The position numbers and the translations under genes were made by a program. Source: Ecdyonurus torrentis (taxonomy: Eukaryota; Arthropoda; Insecta; Ephemeroptera; Heptageniidae). Taken from it: a stretch of 64,000 nucleotides of DNA. A model generated the notes under the pieces. The model had not been told where the DNA came from. It searched no databases and saw only the letters and a list, made by a program, of their open reading frames with translations. This document shows, in pieces, positions 26,906 to 42,499 of the stretch (positions are counted from its first letter, which is position 1; each line of letters opens with the position of its first letter). The DNA lies in NCBI GenBank assembly GCA_949318235.1, contig OX439127.1:30697069-30761068 (forward strand), in the 5' to 3' direction.

Positions 26906-29900
26906 ATATAAAAAATATTGTTTTTTTTAAAGCAACAAGAAATTTATTGAAAAGAAGAAATCCATACATTCAATGACACTTTGTTGAGACAAGCATGGAT
27001 CACTATAAGATCACTAAAACGTACCGTACCTTAAGTTTTCTTTAACATAATGATGATATTGGTACAGTGTTTGCGTGCCTATGGCTATATGTTACAGACT
27101 TAACGTGCCTATACCAATAAGTTAATATAGTTATATGCCACTGTGTGACTAAGATTACCAACAACTTCCACTTTCTTCTTAACTTTTTGACGCTTATCAC
27201 GACAATGTATTCAATTAACTTTTTTTCTTCCTTTTTTTTTTTTTTTTTTTTTTTTTTCTTGCTTTTTTTCTTGCTTTTTTTCACAATATTTTGTTAGAGG
27301 AAGGAAGAAAAAAAAAAAAAAAAAAAAAGAAGATGTTGTTTTGAAACTTTGGTAGTTTTTTCGCGTCAACATGTAATGACATGTTTCCACACGAACAGTT
27401 TATAATACGCAAGCATAGTTTACCTATCAGGATGACATTAGAGCATTAGATCCATTCTGCATGAATTGCCAGTGACACGCGTTGTGCAAGCTTGAATTTT
27501 ATCAATCAAAGTGACATTGACATTTATCTTTTTCTTTTCTTTTTTTTTTTTTTTTTTTTAACATGAAATATTAACAAATGGTATTTGTCAGGTAAATAAA
27601 AATACATCAGATTTTTAACTGAGCAGATATTAAATTATAGTGAGTAAAATTTAATGCAATTATCTTAACTATTCGTTTTAAAATAAAATATTTCAATTCT
27701 CTCAAATGTGAGTAATGGTATTTAATGGAATGGTGGGGTTAAGGAATCAAGTTAGAGAAAGAGAGGCAGAGAGGTAGAAAGATAGAATGAGAAAGGGTGA
27801 GGTAGATCCCATTTCAATCAATGTCGTAACATTTTTAATTCTATTACAGAAAATGAACTTTATAAGATAATAGCAATGTTGAGCTGTTATACTAATTATT
27901 ACAGTCCTATGACACGATAAAGTGAAAGTGTGAAATAGATTTTATGTAAATAAGTGTTATGAACTGTGTCATTTTAAAGAAAGGAATCAGTTCTATAGGG
28001 CTTTTATACTTCACACAGCCAATCTAATTTCTGACAGACCGCGGCTGCTACACGTATACCTATACTTCAGTGGCTCACTTTCGGGTGAAAAGCCAAGGGA
28101 ACGAGAGAGTTTGCATACTAATTTATGTTTAATTAATATCTGGCTACAGAGTAAAAGGCATAGCCAACCATAGATATAATAATAATAATAATAACGTAAT
28201 ATTACTTAACATTTGTTTAACGTAATTTACCTAATGTGTAAATTCTTGCGTAAATATAAATTAATATAGAATTATTTTATCTTACGTATTATAATATTTT
28301 ATGTATTTCATAGCAAACATTTCTTGTTTCGAATTTTTTCTTTTATTAATGTGATTTATATTTATATAAATCAAAACTTTAGAATTTTATTAAATTTGGA
28401 TTCAAATCATTGCGTTTTAATTGTGTAATTATAGTGCTTAAATTGTAAAAAAAAAAAATGACTTTAAAAGAAAGTTACATTCATCTTTAAGTTACAAAAA
28501 AGCCTGAAATTTTAAATTATTTAGTAATAAAATAATACAATTTCTTACCTACCTTGAAAAAAAGTAGCAACTTAAAATATAATAAATTACATTTTAATAA
28601 TAATGATTACTAACTTTGGTTAGGCGTTAGATTAAAAATTAGTGCAGTTTTAAAATTATCCATCAATAAGTTTTTGTTGCTGTTTTTATACAAGTATGTA
28701 TGTTATTGTATATTTTAGTGTGGTCTTGTCTTTTTATACATAAATAAACAATTAGAAGTTGAAGGTAACGACGATTTTTTAATTTAGTTGTAGAATCAGG
28801 AAATTTAGTAATGTGATTCGATCGTAAATTGTGGACTATTAAAAGCCTTATTGAGATGCAATCAAAAAAAAATTCTTTTTTTTTTCTTTATTTCCTTTCT
28901 TTCTTTTTTGCTTTCTTTTTTTTTTTTTTTTTTTTTTTTTTGCTTTTTTAAAACATATCTAGTATAGTCAAGTTTTGTATTGATTCATGACAATAATTTT
29001 GCACACAAAAAGGCCAATGCTCTTGCACAATATGGTTTATTCCCATAAGGTTAGGTGACAGGAACTTTTATTATTTATCATTTCTTCTTCTTTTTTATTT
29101 TCTTCTCTATACCAGTTTTTTCTACTTTTATTTTATGGCTGACCATTCATTGAACTTTGTTTTACTTAGGCGGTGGTGGGTGCTTATTTGGCCAAGTAGC
29201 CTGCTTTAATTTTTTTTTTTTTTTTTTTTTTAGCTGCAGAAACCCATATTTGAGGTAGTTATAATATAATATAATAATAATACATCTTTATTTAAGGTGC
29301 ATAAAGGGGTTTCCAACCCTATTACATGAACCTTGGCTTTAACAAATGCTAATATAATTATTCATATAAGATCATCATTTGAAATACAAAACAACATAAC
29401 AATTACCAAATTTTAGGTGGCCACTGGACCATATTGATGACATTTAAACTAGCTCGATAAATATTCTTATTTCTTAGTTCATGAAAATTCAAAACATTAA
29501 GACTATAACGAATGGTTCATTTAAATTTACATTAGAACCCATGTATTTTAAATGAAAAGAAATATTGTATTTTTATAATCTCGAAGGTCACTTAATTTCT
29601 AAATCTATTTTAAATTTGTACTACCTACATTAAAATAATACAGGCTTTACGAATGTTTAAAAATCCTGTGATAGATATACCTGTTAAAAATAGAGGACTT
29701 GCAATTTGAAACCCTAAAGCGAACAATCATGAAATAATTTTTTAATATATTTATTAAAAATATAATATGTATTTATTCATAAACAATAATTTACACAATA
29801 TAACATTAAAAAAAAAATTAATATTTATAGAACTTTAAAAATCAATATTCGAATTGTAAACGTGGTTTACGGTGAAACAAGCTATAGCAATTGAATAATA

Positions 29901-30945
29901 ATTTAAATTTTATACATATTATAAAAAAAAGTAATCGATTTTGTTATATTAACAATCGTTTGTATAACGTAAGCAATGAAATGATTGCATGGGGAAAAAT
30001 TAAACTTGTAGCAAAATTGTTTCAGTTTTAAATATTTTATAAAGCATTGTTTATCATCTAAAACATTTTATATATTAATTTAATAATAAAATTTAAATCA
30101 GTTAGGGTTATTGTTATTACTATTCAAAAAATGGAAGCAAAATTATTGTTTGTTTTTCTCCCAGCGTGAAAAAGTCAAGGGGTTAATATTTTATCGGTGC
30201 TTTTATGACAATTTGACATTCAATGGTACAAAAAAATTGCAAAGCATCTCGTACATCTGTATTTCGGAGACACAAGCATAAATATTTGTCACCTAACACT
30301 TAATATTATAATATATAAAGATATCTATATCTACGTGTTTTTTTTACACATAAGTAAAAAAAAAAAAAAATGTAGACATCTTATCAAAAAATTTGAATAC
30401 CTTATTTATCAACAATTATCATTGTATATTATAAATAATTATATTGTTTCTATAAAGTGGTGATTTTAAAAATAGCATTTTATTTTTTTAGTATGTAAGT
30501 TTGACGATTGTTTCTAAATGTCTATGTTTTGTAGATGTGAACCTTGGCAGATGCATTGTATTTGTAATATACTGATTGTAGGAGAGAGAAATGATTTTTT
30601 TTTTTTTTAATTTTGAATAATATTATGTTGGCTAACTTCATATATAAAAATCAAAGAATGGTTTTATTCTCTATTTCACGTTACCTATGATAGCAAATAT
30701 GCATAATTTTCATGTAAAGATAAGATTTCATATTGACATACTTTCAAAATGAATGAAGCTGCTTTTGGTCTGTCGTTCTTTTTAAAACTGTTTGCATAGT
30801 TTTTTATATATCGTTTCTTCGATACAAAAACGATACGAATAGACGAAAGGAATGGAGGAAGGGTAAGATCGGATACAAAAGAGTAGGGATCTCTTAGTGG
30901 TTATATCTTCGATCGGCAAAAGGAAAAAAAGCGTAGAAGAGAAGT

Positions 30946-30948
<3 letters not shown>
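26902..30948. other. AT-rich stretch with several homopolymers
   Basis: T runs at 27231-27257, 27540-27559, 28917-28940 and 29210-29231, and an A run at 27311-27328. A G+C-richer piece at 28010-28180 ends in (ATA)n and may be a decayed retroposon tail. AACATGT-aatg-ACATGTT is a perfect short palindrome near 27368-27385. No supported gene. Confidence 0.55.

Positions 30949-31038
<90 letters not shown>
30949..31038. repeat. (AG)n microsatellite
   Basis: About 90 bp of AG. Poly-SL frames on minus are its shadow. Confidence 0.97.
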
Positions 31039-31041
<3 letters not shown>

Positions 31042-32015
31042 TGAAATATAATATTTATTGTAAAGATATACAGCCGTGCGCACTGGGGAAGCCAGGATAA
31101 CGTATTATAGACTTGCGGTGGAGGCTCTAAAGCATATAGGTGCTCATTCATATTACTTATGTTGAATGCCAGCCACTTTTATAGGTTTACATTTGACAGT
31201 TACAACTTTCTTTAAACTCCAACCCTAAGTAATCAATTAAATGTATTTGCGCTTCTCTAACTTTGTTGATTCATTCTAATTTTGTTATAGAGGACTTTAA
31301 GTTTTATTATTAAATTATAATATAAAGTAAAATATTTATAAGCAGTAAGTGCTATATTGAAATTTATGGAGTTCCTACATTTTACTTTATAAATGTGAAT
31401 TAAAATATTATAATAATAAATTTTAAAAGCTCGCACAGAAATGTCAGTCAGTTTTTCATTGTAATCTAAAAGTAACAAGCAGCAAACAAAGAAGTGTACG
31501 AAATGTATAATGAGTGAGAGTGATGAATAAATGTGTGGATAAAATTTAGTTGTTATGTAGGCATAACTAACTGTGATAGAGAAAAATTGAATGTTAAATT
31601 AAGTTACATAAATACAAAGGGGAAAAATATAGTAGGGAGACTATAATAAACCAGAAAAAGTATACAAAAAATTCTTCACTGTAAGATTATAAGTTATATA
31701 GCTGCAAAGAAATCTTCAATTTGCACCTGATATAGAGGATGCTGGGCTTAGCTAAACCATTAAGTACTATTTTTTTAGTAGTGAGAAGTATTTTAATCTT
31801 AATTTAACTGTTAGTCAATCACTTTAACTTCTTCGTTTGGACTTCCTATAAAAAAGAAGAAAAAGAAAAAAAAAAAAAAAAAAGTACCGTGATTTTCATT
31901 ACGAGAGCAAATCATTTTTAAAATAATTCTCGAGAGCCAAATGTAACAAAAGTTAGCATACGTTAGTAATTTTTGACATTTTTACTTTTAAATTAAATTA
32001 TAACACTTGCATTTC
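31039..32015. other. AT-rich non-coding stretch
   Basis: Short G+C-richer part at 31070-31140. Nothing recognisable. Confidence 0.6.
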
Positions 32016-32055
32016 GTTTAACCAAGGCATCCTAAAGAAGATGCCTTGGTTTAAC
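32016..32055. other. Isolated 16-bp-arm hairpin
   Basis: GTTTAACCAAGGCATC (32016-32031) pairs with GATGCCTTGGTTTAAC (32040-32055), one imperfect position, with an 8-base loop. It stands alone in AT-rich DNA, with no target duplication visible. It may be a tiny inverted-repeat relic or an RNA hairpin. Confidence 0.7.
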
Positions 32056-32463
32056 CATAAAAAATATTATAGCTGTATGAATAATTTCAATGATTATTTT
32101 ACATTTAATACTTTATACCCACATTAAATTTTGTATAATATTTGGAAATGTTTTCAGTGTTGCACAACATATTATATATGATGATCACATCATATATATA
32201 GTGATCACAATTAAAAGGCTTGTTCGTAAATCTTGTTTTTTTTGCTCCAAAAATATGCGCTATCCATTCAAAAGCATTGCGAGGGCATTTTTTTAGTGTT
32301 AGTACGGCGCATTAAAAGAGGGGGGGAGGCAGCAAACAAGTCTAATGCATTTCTAATGAGAATACTACAGTATAATATAATCACAACTATTATCAATGAA
32401 AATTATAACTTTTAAAATTGCCTATTGGTTTTAATAATACGATGGCTTAATTTTAACTTGTGT

Positions 32464-32464
<1 letters not shown>
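32056..32464. other. AT-rich non-coding stretch
   Basis: Two overlapping short frames (68 and 60 codons) without motifs. Confidence 0.6.
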
Positions 32465-32532
<68 letters not shown>

Positions 32533-32554
32533 TGTGTCTGTGTGTCTGTATATC
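32465..32554. repeat. (GT)n microsatellite
   Basis: About 90 bp of GT, with CTGTGTC interruptions near the 3' end. Confidence 0.97.
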
Positions 32555-35500
32555 TGAATGAAAGTTATAAATTACATTAAATAAGTAAAGAATCGTTCTT
32601 ATACAAAAGTAAAATTAAAAAATTAATTCCTATGTCTGACACAATAACTGACTTACACATACACCTAATCCAAGGTGTTTGACAGATATAATGGTATATT
32701 ATACTATATACAGCAAGCATAATAGTGCAAAATAAGAGTATATAAATGAATTAGAAATAATTGCAATTAATAATAATAATAGTAATTCAATTTAATAATG
32801 CTCATCAATATAACAATCCACAGTCACTTTAAATAACAAACTTCTCTTACAAATTGAATATTTAAGCACGTTAATTGTGTGAATTAAATATTTAAATTAG
32901 TCCTGACAGCATCACGTATTATAACCTCATGTTTTTACCTAGAACTAATTGGGGGAAAGCTAAATTATTGCCCGATTATCCACTAGGTTTTAAGAAGTAA
33001 GAACAGATTAAAATATATAATAGTCCCCAACATGTTTGCGTTTTCGAAAAATCAGGAAATGCTCTAGAATATAACGTTTAGCTTGGTGCGTTAGGACTTA
33101 GATATCAACTTAGAGTAAGGTAAATAAAAACTTTGAAAATATTGAAGTGATTTGAAATAAACGATGTAACTCGTAATATATACAATCCTACAATTTACAA
33201 GACGCATTTTTGAAGATTATTTTAAGACTTTAATTTGTTGAACTGAATCAACAGTATAAAAGTTACAGCGCTCTAAAGATGATGCTCTACGCCGCTCAGA
33301 TGTGGTAAAAAGAAAAGCACTTTCATTATCGTTATTCAGGTATTGCTACACAAAATATTTTTTGTGTAATTTTGCATAAATATATTTATAAAACGAAATT
33401 ATTAGTATTTCAACTGTTGTTCTACTAAGCAAAGTAGTAAGAAAAATGACGTTTTTGTTAACTCCATCCTCTAAAATAATGTTAATTTTTATAAAGTTAT
33501 CTGAATATTAATAATTGCAATGCCGGGAGCACATTGAAAACTATTATATAGGTAGTGTATGTATATTATTAGATGTATGTAAATATCTGTTCGTGTTTAA
33601 CACCCTTCAACTCATCCTTTGTACTTTATTTCGGTTTGCAATTAGCATTTAATACCTTTTTTTTTAAGGCCTAAAGTATATTTATGTAAAAATTCAACTT
33701 CCTCCTAATTAGTTTTGGGCAGGTTTAGGCCGTGTAGGGAAAATCCATTATATTGCTTCACTATAATAGTAATGAATATTATGTAAACATTCATTCTACA
33801 GTATAACGATATTATATTAATATGACAACATAGTGAACTCTCTTCACTTCAGCACTTAACCAGTAAGGCTTTTACAATGAAATTGAATAATAGTTTTGTT
33901 AATATTATAATCCAATTGAAAACGAATTTGAATAACATTATAATGTAAAATATATTTAGTATTTTTATTATCTTTTATTACTATTACAACATTTAGAAGG
34001 GAAATTCACTTATTGTAGATACCAATTTTTGAGTTAAAACTAAATTTATAATGTAAATATACAGCTTTAACAAAAGTGAACAAATGTAGAAGTACATGGT
34101 TAATTTTTAATACAGTCGCTTTTATGTACAGTACAGTATCATCTTTATATAATAAATTATGAAGCTTTTATCCATTCATTTTTAATATATAAAACTGTAT
34201 CATATACTATGTAAATATGTCATTCGCAGTTCCATTACATAGATCATAAAATACTAAAAACAAAGTTACAAGTTATAATAGTTTATCATAAAACTATACA
34301 TAAGTCATATTCTTTGTGCAGCAAATGCTGCAAACGTCATAACACATCACTAGAAAAGTACTTGCACAGATTATAATGTAAATAAAGCTTTTTAAAAGAT
34401 CGTTATTTGCAATGCTGACACATAAATTGAGTTTATGATATATTGCTAATTTTTATAGCAAATAAAGTCACAATGACTTTTTTATTTAACTCTGCATATA
34501 TATACGTCATGTAGGTTGAAAGCTTGTTATAGTATCCGTATTTAATAAACGATTATATTATTACTTCTTTTTATGTAATTTACTTTACGTTTGTGATAAA
34601 CGTTAAATTAAACCCAATTTATGCATTGTATATAAAAATTCATTTCAGTTCTTTGCTTAAAATATATTAACGATTTCTCAGTTTTGTTACACTTTGTATA
34701 TTAATAAATCTACGTTAATTTTAATACATCCGACTTAAAAAAACATATGGTTAATAATTATATTATATAATAGATGAGCTTTACTTTAAAAGATATTAAT
34801 TAATTTTTGTTTCAATTCAGTATTTCTTCACTTACGAGTTGTGACATTAGAGACTAATACAACGTAATAAAATGTAAATTTCAATCATGTCGTACGTAGG
34901 AAATATGATTACACATACAGTATAAAGGAAATATTGTAACTTCGAAAGTGTTTGTAGATTAAGCCATCTTTCCCTTGAGATTTTCACTTACACGTGATGA
35001 ATATAAATTGATCATTAATTCATAATACATAAGTTTGAAAGTAGGTAAAGTCAAGTGTACTATACTCTAGACAACATCATAATTTTAGTAAATATTAGTG
35101 CATGTCATCATTATTAAATATTTATACTACAGTAAAAATAATTATTAAATTTAATATAACTATTATATACAATATTGCACTCACTATTCATTAAAAATAC
35201 GTACGTACGTTCATCATTCGTGTAGCATTTGAATACAATATTCTATTTTGTAATTAATGCCACTTCTCATCTCTCACGAAACACAAAAGATTATTATTAG
35301 TTTTGTTATTTTATATTATTATAATAATTTTTTATTGATTGTTGTTCAAACGTTTTGTCTCTTCTTTACATATAATTGAAATATAAAAAAAAAAGGTGGA
35401 GTGGAGGTATTCAATAAAATCTCAATCCAACATTTGTAATAGTTATTTTGTCTTTTCTTTTTTTTTTTTTTTTTTTTCCTAAACTTGCTTGTGTGTATAA

Positions 35501-36298
35501 ATATTTTATTATTAAAAGTATCAAAGGACTACTTTTTTGTTACATCTTCTTGTTTTCCAAGGTTTACATTTACGTTGTTATTTATTCAGTTTCAATACTT
35601 TTAAATTTCTTATATTTTTTTTCTTTGTATAAAATGTATTCACATTAAAGTGTCACAGGTTTAACCTACAATAGTAAATATCAATAGATTAGTACACGTA
35701 TAATATTTATATATTTAGTCATAAAGAATTTATACGAAAACTGAGCCAAAGATAATGTTCATCTCTAAGCTTGCAAAACATTTTATATTTTATTCTCTTA
35801 AATATAAAAAAAACGATATTTTTTAAGAGTCATTTAAATATAAGCCAGCTTAAAAATATGTTTAAAGAAATAATTTAAATGCCGTCTATAAAGGCTGTTC
35901 AGTGTTAATCACATTTCTCTCTCTCTCTCTCTCTTTCTCTCTCTCCCATCGTACATTTATTATATTACCGATTTCAATATTGAATTATATGTTTTAAATA
36001 CCATTCTTAATTTGAATAGGTCATAAATGGATTCGTTAGATTTATAACAAAACGTTCTTCAAAGGCGTAAAATATTTTATTAGTATTATTGGCTTAAATG
36101 TTGTAAATTATTACAAACCTATAATTATAATATAAATGTAATACTTTTATATTGATTTAAACTAAAAAAGTTTATCACATTAAAATCTTTATTAATAATA
36201 CTAAATTTTTTACATTTAAAAATGTTTCAACCAGCGTCATTCGCTGTTTAAAACTTTTTTATGAGTTATAAATGAAGTAGAATTATATACCACTCTTA
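32555..36298. other. AT-rich non-coding stretch
   Basis: Over 3.7 kb with almost nothing: a short T run (35458-35477), a short CT run (35918-35945), and CGTACGTACGT at 35203. No gene-like composition anywhere. Confidence 0.6.
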
Positions 36299-36303
36299 TA
36301 CAT

Positions 36304-36387
<84 letters not shown>

Positions 36388-36391
36388 ATAT
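36299..36391. repeat. (AT)n microsatellite
   Basis: TA with symmetrical TAATAT and TATTATA phase breaks near its two ends. Confidence 0.97.
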
Positions 36392-36703
36392 AGGATGTTT
36401 TTAAGCTTGCAAGAATTATGTCTCAGCATATTGCTTAAACTTATATACTAATCCTTGGGAAAATGAAAATGTAAAATATATTTTAAGTCTTCTAAAACTC
36501 ATATTTCCGTTCTATCATTTTACTCCCAACTCTGACCGAAATTTAGTATTTTTTTATTTATGGCAATAACTCTAAAATTTACTCTACTTTTCTTCGTCCT
36601 TCTTTTTTCCCGTGATTAAATATTAAACATTCGCAGAGCTCTTTATTACATTGAGAGTTTCCACGCAGAATCACTCTCGGTCACCTCGGTTAGTTACAAT
36701 TTC

Positions 36704-36782
36704 GTTTTTTTTTTTTTTTTTTTTTTTTTCGTTTTTTTTTTTTTTTTTTTTTTTTTCGTTTTTTTTTTTTTTTTTTTTTTTT
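36704..36782. repeat. Three T homopolymers separated by CG
   Basis: T runs of about 26, 26 and 23 bases are separated by identical CG dinucleotides, a (T~26 CG)n minisatellite-like array. Confidence 0.92.
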
Positions 36783-37077
36783 AATTAATATTATTATCAT
36801 TTTTGTTAGTACATAATAAAATAAAAAAATTCTAATTCAATTATATACTTGTACTTCACTAATGTATTTTTTATGATTGATATTTTACTGTTCGTTTAAA
36901 TTGTCATACACAGTTTTTTGTTTGTTATTTTCACATTTCATCCAAAATTAGAATTTATTTATATAGAACGAGGTAAATATTATATTACAAAGGGGTAAAT
37001 GTGCGGTGACTGCAAATAAAATCTTTTGATTACGAGAGCAGAATAATATCCGTAACACAATTTCTCTTACAGTATTC

Positions 37078-37078
<1 letters not shown>

Positions 37079-37130
<52 letters not shown>
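37079..37130. repeat. (AT)n microsatellite
   Basis: About 52 bp of TA. Confidence 0.96.
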
Positions 37131-37133
<3 letters not shown>

Positions 37134-37209
37134 AAGTAACAAAATTTTATTACGTAGATAATAAGAAAATGATGATAAAATGTTATACTGTTTAAATACT
37201 TTTATAATT

Positions 37210-39060
<1,851 letters not shown>

Positions 39061-39166
39061 TTTCTTTCATTTTTCTTTATTCTCCTCCCCTTTTTTTTCT
39101 CATTTTAATTTTGAAATGGTACAGCCTAAAATGAATTTTATTCTTGTGAGTTTGTTGAAGCACTAA

Positions 39167-39361
39167 ATGAAAATTTTCATTTTTTTATTTTTGCTTCCAT
39201 GGAAGAATTGTAGGACACATCTTTCAAGCTCTGGAATACAATTGCGACCACCTTATGCACACATTTTTCTGTTAGGTGCTCAACATCCGTCTTTCTTATT
39301 TGAAAATTGGACTCAATGTAATGTAATCTCTTATAAATACACTACAGGAAACAGTACAGGA
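39167..39361 (+). CDS. Very weak candidate for a small secreted-type ORF
   Basis: A 65-codon frame from an ATG. Residues 1-12 (MKIFIFLFLLPW) resemble a signal peptide, and two N-glycosylation sequons (NWT, NST) and two cysteines follow. The first part is simply AT-rich sequence, the start context is weak (T at -3), and no polyadenylation signal is obvious. The second part (39205-39360) is G+C-richer and may be a transposon or exon fragment instead. Confidence 0.12.
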
Positions 39362-39364
39362 TAA

Positions 39365-40437
39365 TAATGCTTCCCAAAAGTATAATATTTAATTTTTGGG
39401 GGGTTTTACGTTTAAGGGACACTCATTAGAATGTTAATGTCAGCAGGTATTTATTAGAGCGAGATCGAAGTAGAAAACAACAATAGCAGTTGTGATAACG
39501 ATACTTATAATAACGAATTTTTTTATATATATTTTATATTTATTATATATAATATATTTTAGTTATATATTTAGAGATATAATATTCATAATTATTTAAT
39601 TCATCAATAATTTGTTGCATTGTTTTATATTGATAGCAAATGATATTTTCTCTCTTTTTTACTTAATTAGCATTAACACACATACAGTATAGGTAGATGT
39701 GGGTACTGCATTATTTATTCTTATTATTTGCACATCGTTTTTTTTTTTTTTTTTTTTTTAATTTATGAAATATTAGCCCAAAATATCCCTATTAGTAATT
39801 AATTTTCGTCTTTTCATCGTGTTAAAATTAGTTTAAACACTCTTTCTAATTATAAGTAAAAAATGAAGCCCACATCAAAATTTAATTTAATAAAGAGAAT
39901 AACACAAAAGGATTATATTTTAAAAGAAATTATTTTAAAAAGCTCGTAATCTGATAATTGAAAAAGAGTGAAGTTGTGACAAAAAAGAACGCAACTTAGT
40001 AAATTAAAATGTTTAATTTTTTGTGTTTGTTTTACATTTATTAATTTCAATTTTACTGTTCATTAAATGATTTATTATGGGATTCCCCTGCTATCTCCAA
40101 GAAGAAGTTGTGAAAGCTTTCATATTTCAAGTTTCCTCAACTACTTTTACGGAGCGTGGAATTACAAATATTTAAAATATTTAACATTCCTTGCACTCTA
40201 TATAGTAATCCCAAATACTAAATCAATTTTCTAACGAATTTTTTTCAAAGTGTGTAGGGCAAATTAAATTTCAATATCATAATGTTCGTTAGATGTTTGA
40301 AGTTATTTACAAATCGTCCATATAAAATTCTATATTTTAATTAAAGTTTTGATATTTGATTAATATCAAATTTGGCAAACTATAAAATAAAAATAAAGGC
40401 AGATCATTCTTGAAAAGAAAAGATTATGTTTATACTT

Positions 40438-40440
<3 letters not shown>
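39365..40440. other. AT-rich non-coding stretch
   Basis: T run at 39740-39759. Nothing else. Confidence 0.6.

Positions 40441-40482
<42 letters not shown>
40441..40482. repeat. (AT)n microsatellite
   Basis: About 42 bp of TA. Confidence 0.96.
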
Positions 40483-40485
<3 letters not shown>

Positions 40486-41446
40486 TGACTTTATATATTA
40501 TAATATTACGCTCACGCTCCCCGTAAATTTTTAAAACATTCCTTCTTTATGGTGGTTACACATTTACACATACTGTACGTACGTTCGAATCAAATTTCCA
40601 TTTAATTTCCATTAAATTAAAGGCATTGAGTAATCAAGACAAATTTTACTAACCCTTTGTATTTTATTAATTTAGTTATTCATGTATGTAAAATTTCAAA
40701 ATATTTTGTTAATACTATGATCAAGATTAAACTTGACACGGACGTTAAATTTATTCTATCAAATTCAAAACATAGTAACAGAGGAATTACTTTGATGTTA
40801 TATGATATTTCTATCCGATATCTCATGATTGAAAAATAATAATTAATATTTAAATAAATAATATAATATATTTTTTTAATCAGCTAGAGTAAAAACATAT
40901 TTTTAATTAAAATGTAAAAATCATTTTCAATTGATATTATAATAAATAAAAGCTGAAATATATATGGTACATATTTTAAGGTTTTAATTTAATAAACATG
41001 CGTTAAAATTCAATAAACTTTTTGCTAAAAATTTAAAACAATAAAATTACGCACGGTGTGGACGCTTGTGGTTTATTATCATGTAAAATGGAAAATTATT
41101 AATGCAGCACTAACATGTAATTGAAATTCTCAATTGGGTTATATTATATAGATATTCATCAAGATCATTCAGCTGTATATTTATGTGTGATGATATATGA
41201 TTAAAACTTTAGCTTGATTTACTTTATCCTATATAACTATACCAAGCGTTAAACAACAATGAAAATGCGTATGGATCATCAACTAATAGGACGCACGTTA
41301 ACAATCAGATTTTAATTTAATAAACCATTTTATCAAGTTTTAAAACTATTATTTCAAATTTATATTATAGTACCTATTGTTATTATTATTTTAAAATAAT
41401 TATTTTCAAATATATAATTTAATTTAAACTATATTATATACATATA
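40483..41446. other. AT-rich non-coding stretch
   Basis: CGTTCGAATC near 40580 matches a pol III B box, but no A box precedes it. No supported gene. Confidence 0.55.
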
Positions 41447-41758
41447 TAGGGTGTGTGCGCATGACGTCATTCTGAATGGTTTTTAATGCTCTTCTTTTTG
41501 AGCAATGCATAACATTGCTCAGCATAGGACAAACGTAGTTTTTGGCTATTTTCTTCGGAAAATTAGCCATTTTTTGGGTTATTATTATTATTTTTCTTGC
41601 ATACTTGAAACACTAATTCAACCTGTTAACAGCATCAATGCTCTAAAAAATATTGCAAAGTATTTTTAAACTGGCAAAATGAGTCATTTTCCTATACTGG
41701 CCCATGTTATTTAACACTCACTTATGGCGTCGACTTTAACATAAATGAAACCACCCTA
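41447..41758. mobile_element. Possible TA-flanked MITE with internal hairpins
   Basis: A 308-bp body (41449-41756) lies between TA dinucleotides. Its ends are short inverted repeats (TAGGGTG left, CACCCTA right). Inside are the perfect palindrome ATGACGTCAT (41461-41470, a CRE-type site), GAGCAATG-cataa-CATTGCTC, and a GGCTATTTTC/GAAAATTAGCC stem near 41548-41572. The terminal repeat is short, so the boundaries are tentative. Confidence 0.35.
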
Positions 41759-42346
41759 TTGAAATTGTAAAGAATAAAGTTATTATTTTAAAAGTTACTC
41801 ATATAAAGTTTTAAACAATAAAGATTTTTTTTTCTAAGGAACATATTGCGTTGTCTATACTAAAAGTAAAGAAAAAGTGCCTTTATATCCACATGCAATC
41901 TAGACAGATACACAGATTGTAGAGAGAAAATGTAAGTTTTCTCTGTTTCAAGTCTGTATCAATTGAATTACGAATTGGTTGGATACCGAGTGTGGAAAAC
42001 TTTTACTTCAAGTACACAAGATTACATCGATGACAAAAGTTTTGTTTCAATAATAAAAAAAAGTAACATTTTAACTTAAGGTAAACTAAGAATAGCAATT
42101 CAAAAGCTTTCCAATTTACCGGTGCCAATATAATATAATTACCGGTAATTTTTGGAGATAAGCGAAGGGAATCAAATTAAATATTTGAAATCTCGTTGTA
42201 AAATTGTATAATATAAAAAGCAAGATAATTTACATAAAAAATGAATATTTACTTCTCTTGCCTTAGTTAAAATTGCAGAAATTAATTATAATTAGCTGTA
42301 AAAATGCATGATATGTATGAATATTTATAAATTTTAAAGACTTGAA
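41759..42346. other. AT-rich non-coding stretch
   Basis: Contains ACCGGTGCC and ACCGGTAAT pieces near 42119-42146. If the exon at 42347-42499 is real, the part next to it would be its 3' UTR. Confidence 0.5.
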
Positions 42347-42499
42347 TCAAGAGCTGTCAACAGAGACTTTTTTGTTTTCGCTTGAACGCACCGCTTCACA
42401 GTGGGCTGCCGCACAGCTAAATCTGGGAGCGGAGGCCGCAGTGTTGACCAGCTGGGCACGAATACTCTGATCAAAGGCAACACCAACAGAATCTATGCC
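42347..42499 (-). CDS. Candidate terminal coding exon, unidentified protein
   Basis: Read on minus, a polypyrimidine tract ending CCCCTTAACTTTCCAG is followed in phase 0 by 50 open codons and a TGA. The peptide starts GIDSVGVAFDQSIRAQLVNT and ends ENKKVSVDSS, with an Ala/Cys-rich middle. Evidence for coding: 22 of 50 codons begin with G, the RNY-type bias typical of real exons, and base composition rises sharply over exactly this interval in AT-rich DNA. No family is recognised; it would be the C-terminus of a larger protein whose other exons would lie at higher coordinates, perhaps outside the window. It could instead be an exapted or decayed transposon frame. Confidence 0.45.
   Translation of the reverse strand, partial: GIDSVGVAFDQSIRAQLVNTAASAPRFSCAAAHCEAVRSSENKKVSVDSS

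Noticed and set aside
40570..40600. tRNA gene suggested by a CGTTCGAATC B box
   Set aside because: No A box, acceptor stem or cloverleaf can be formed around it.
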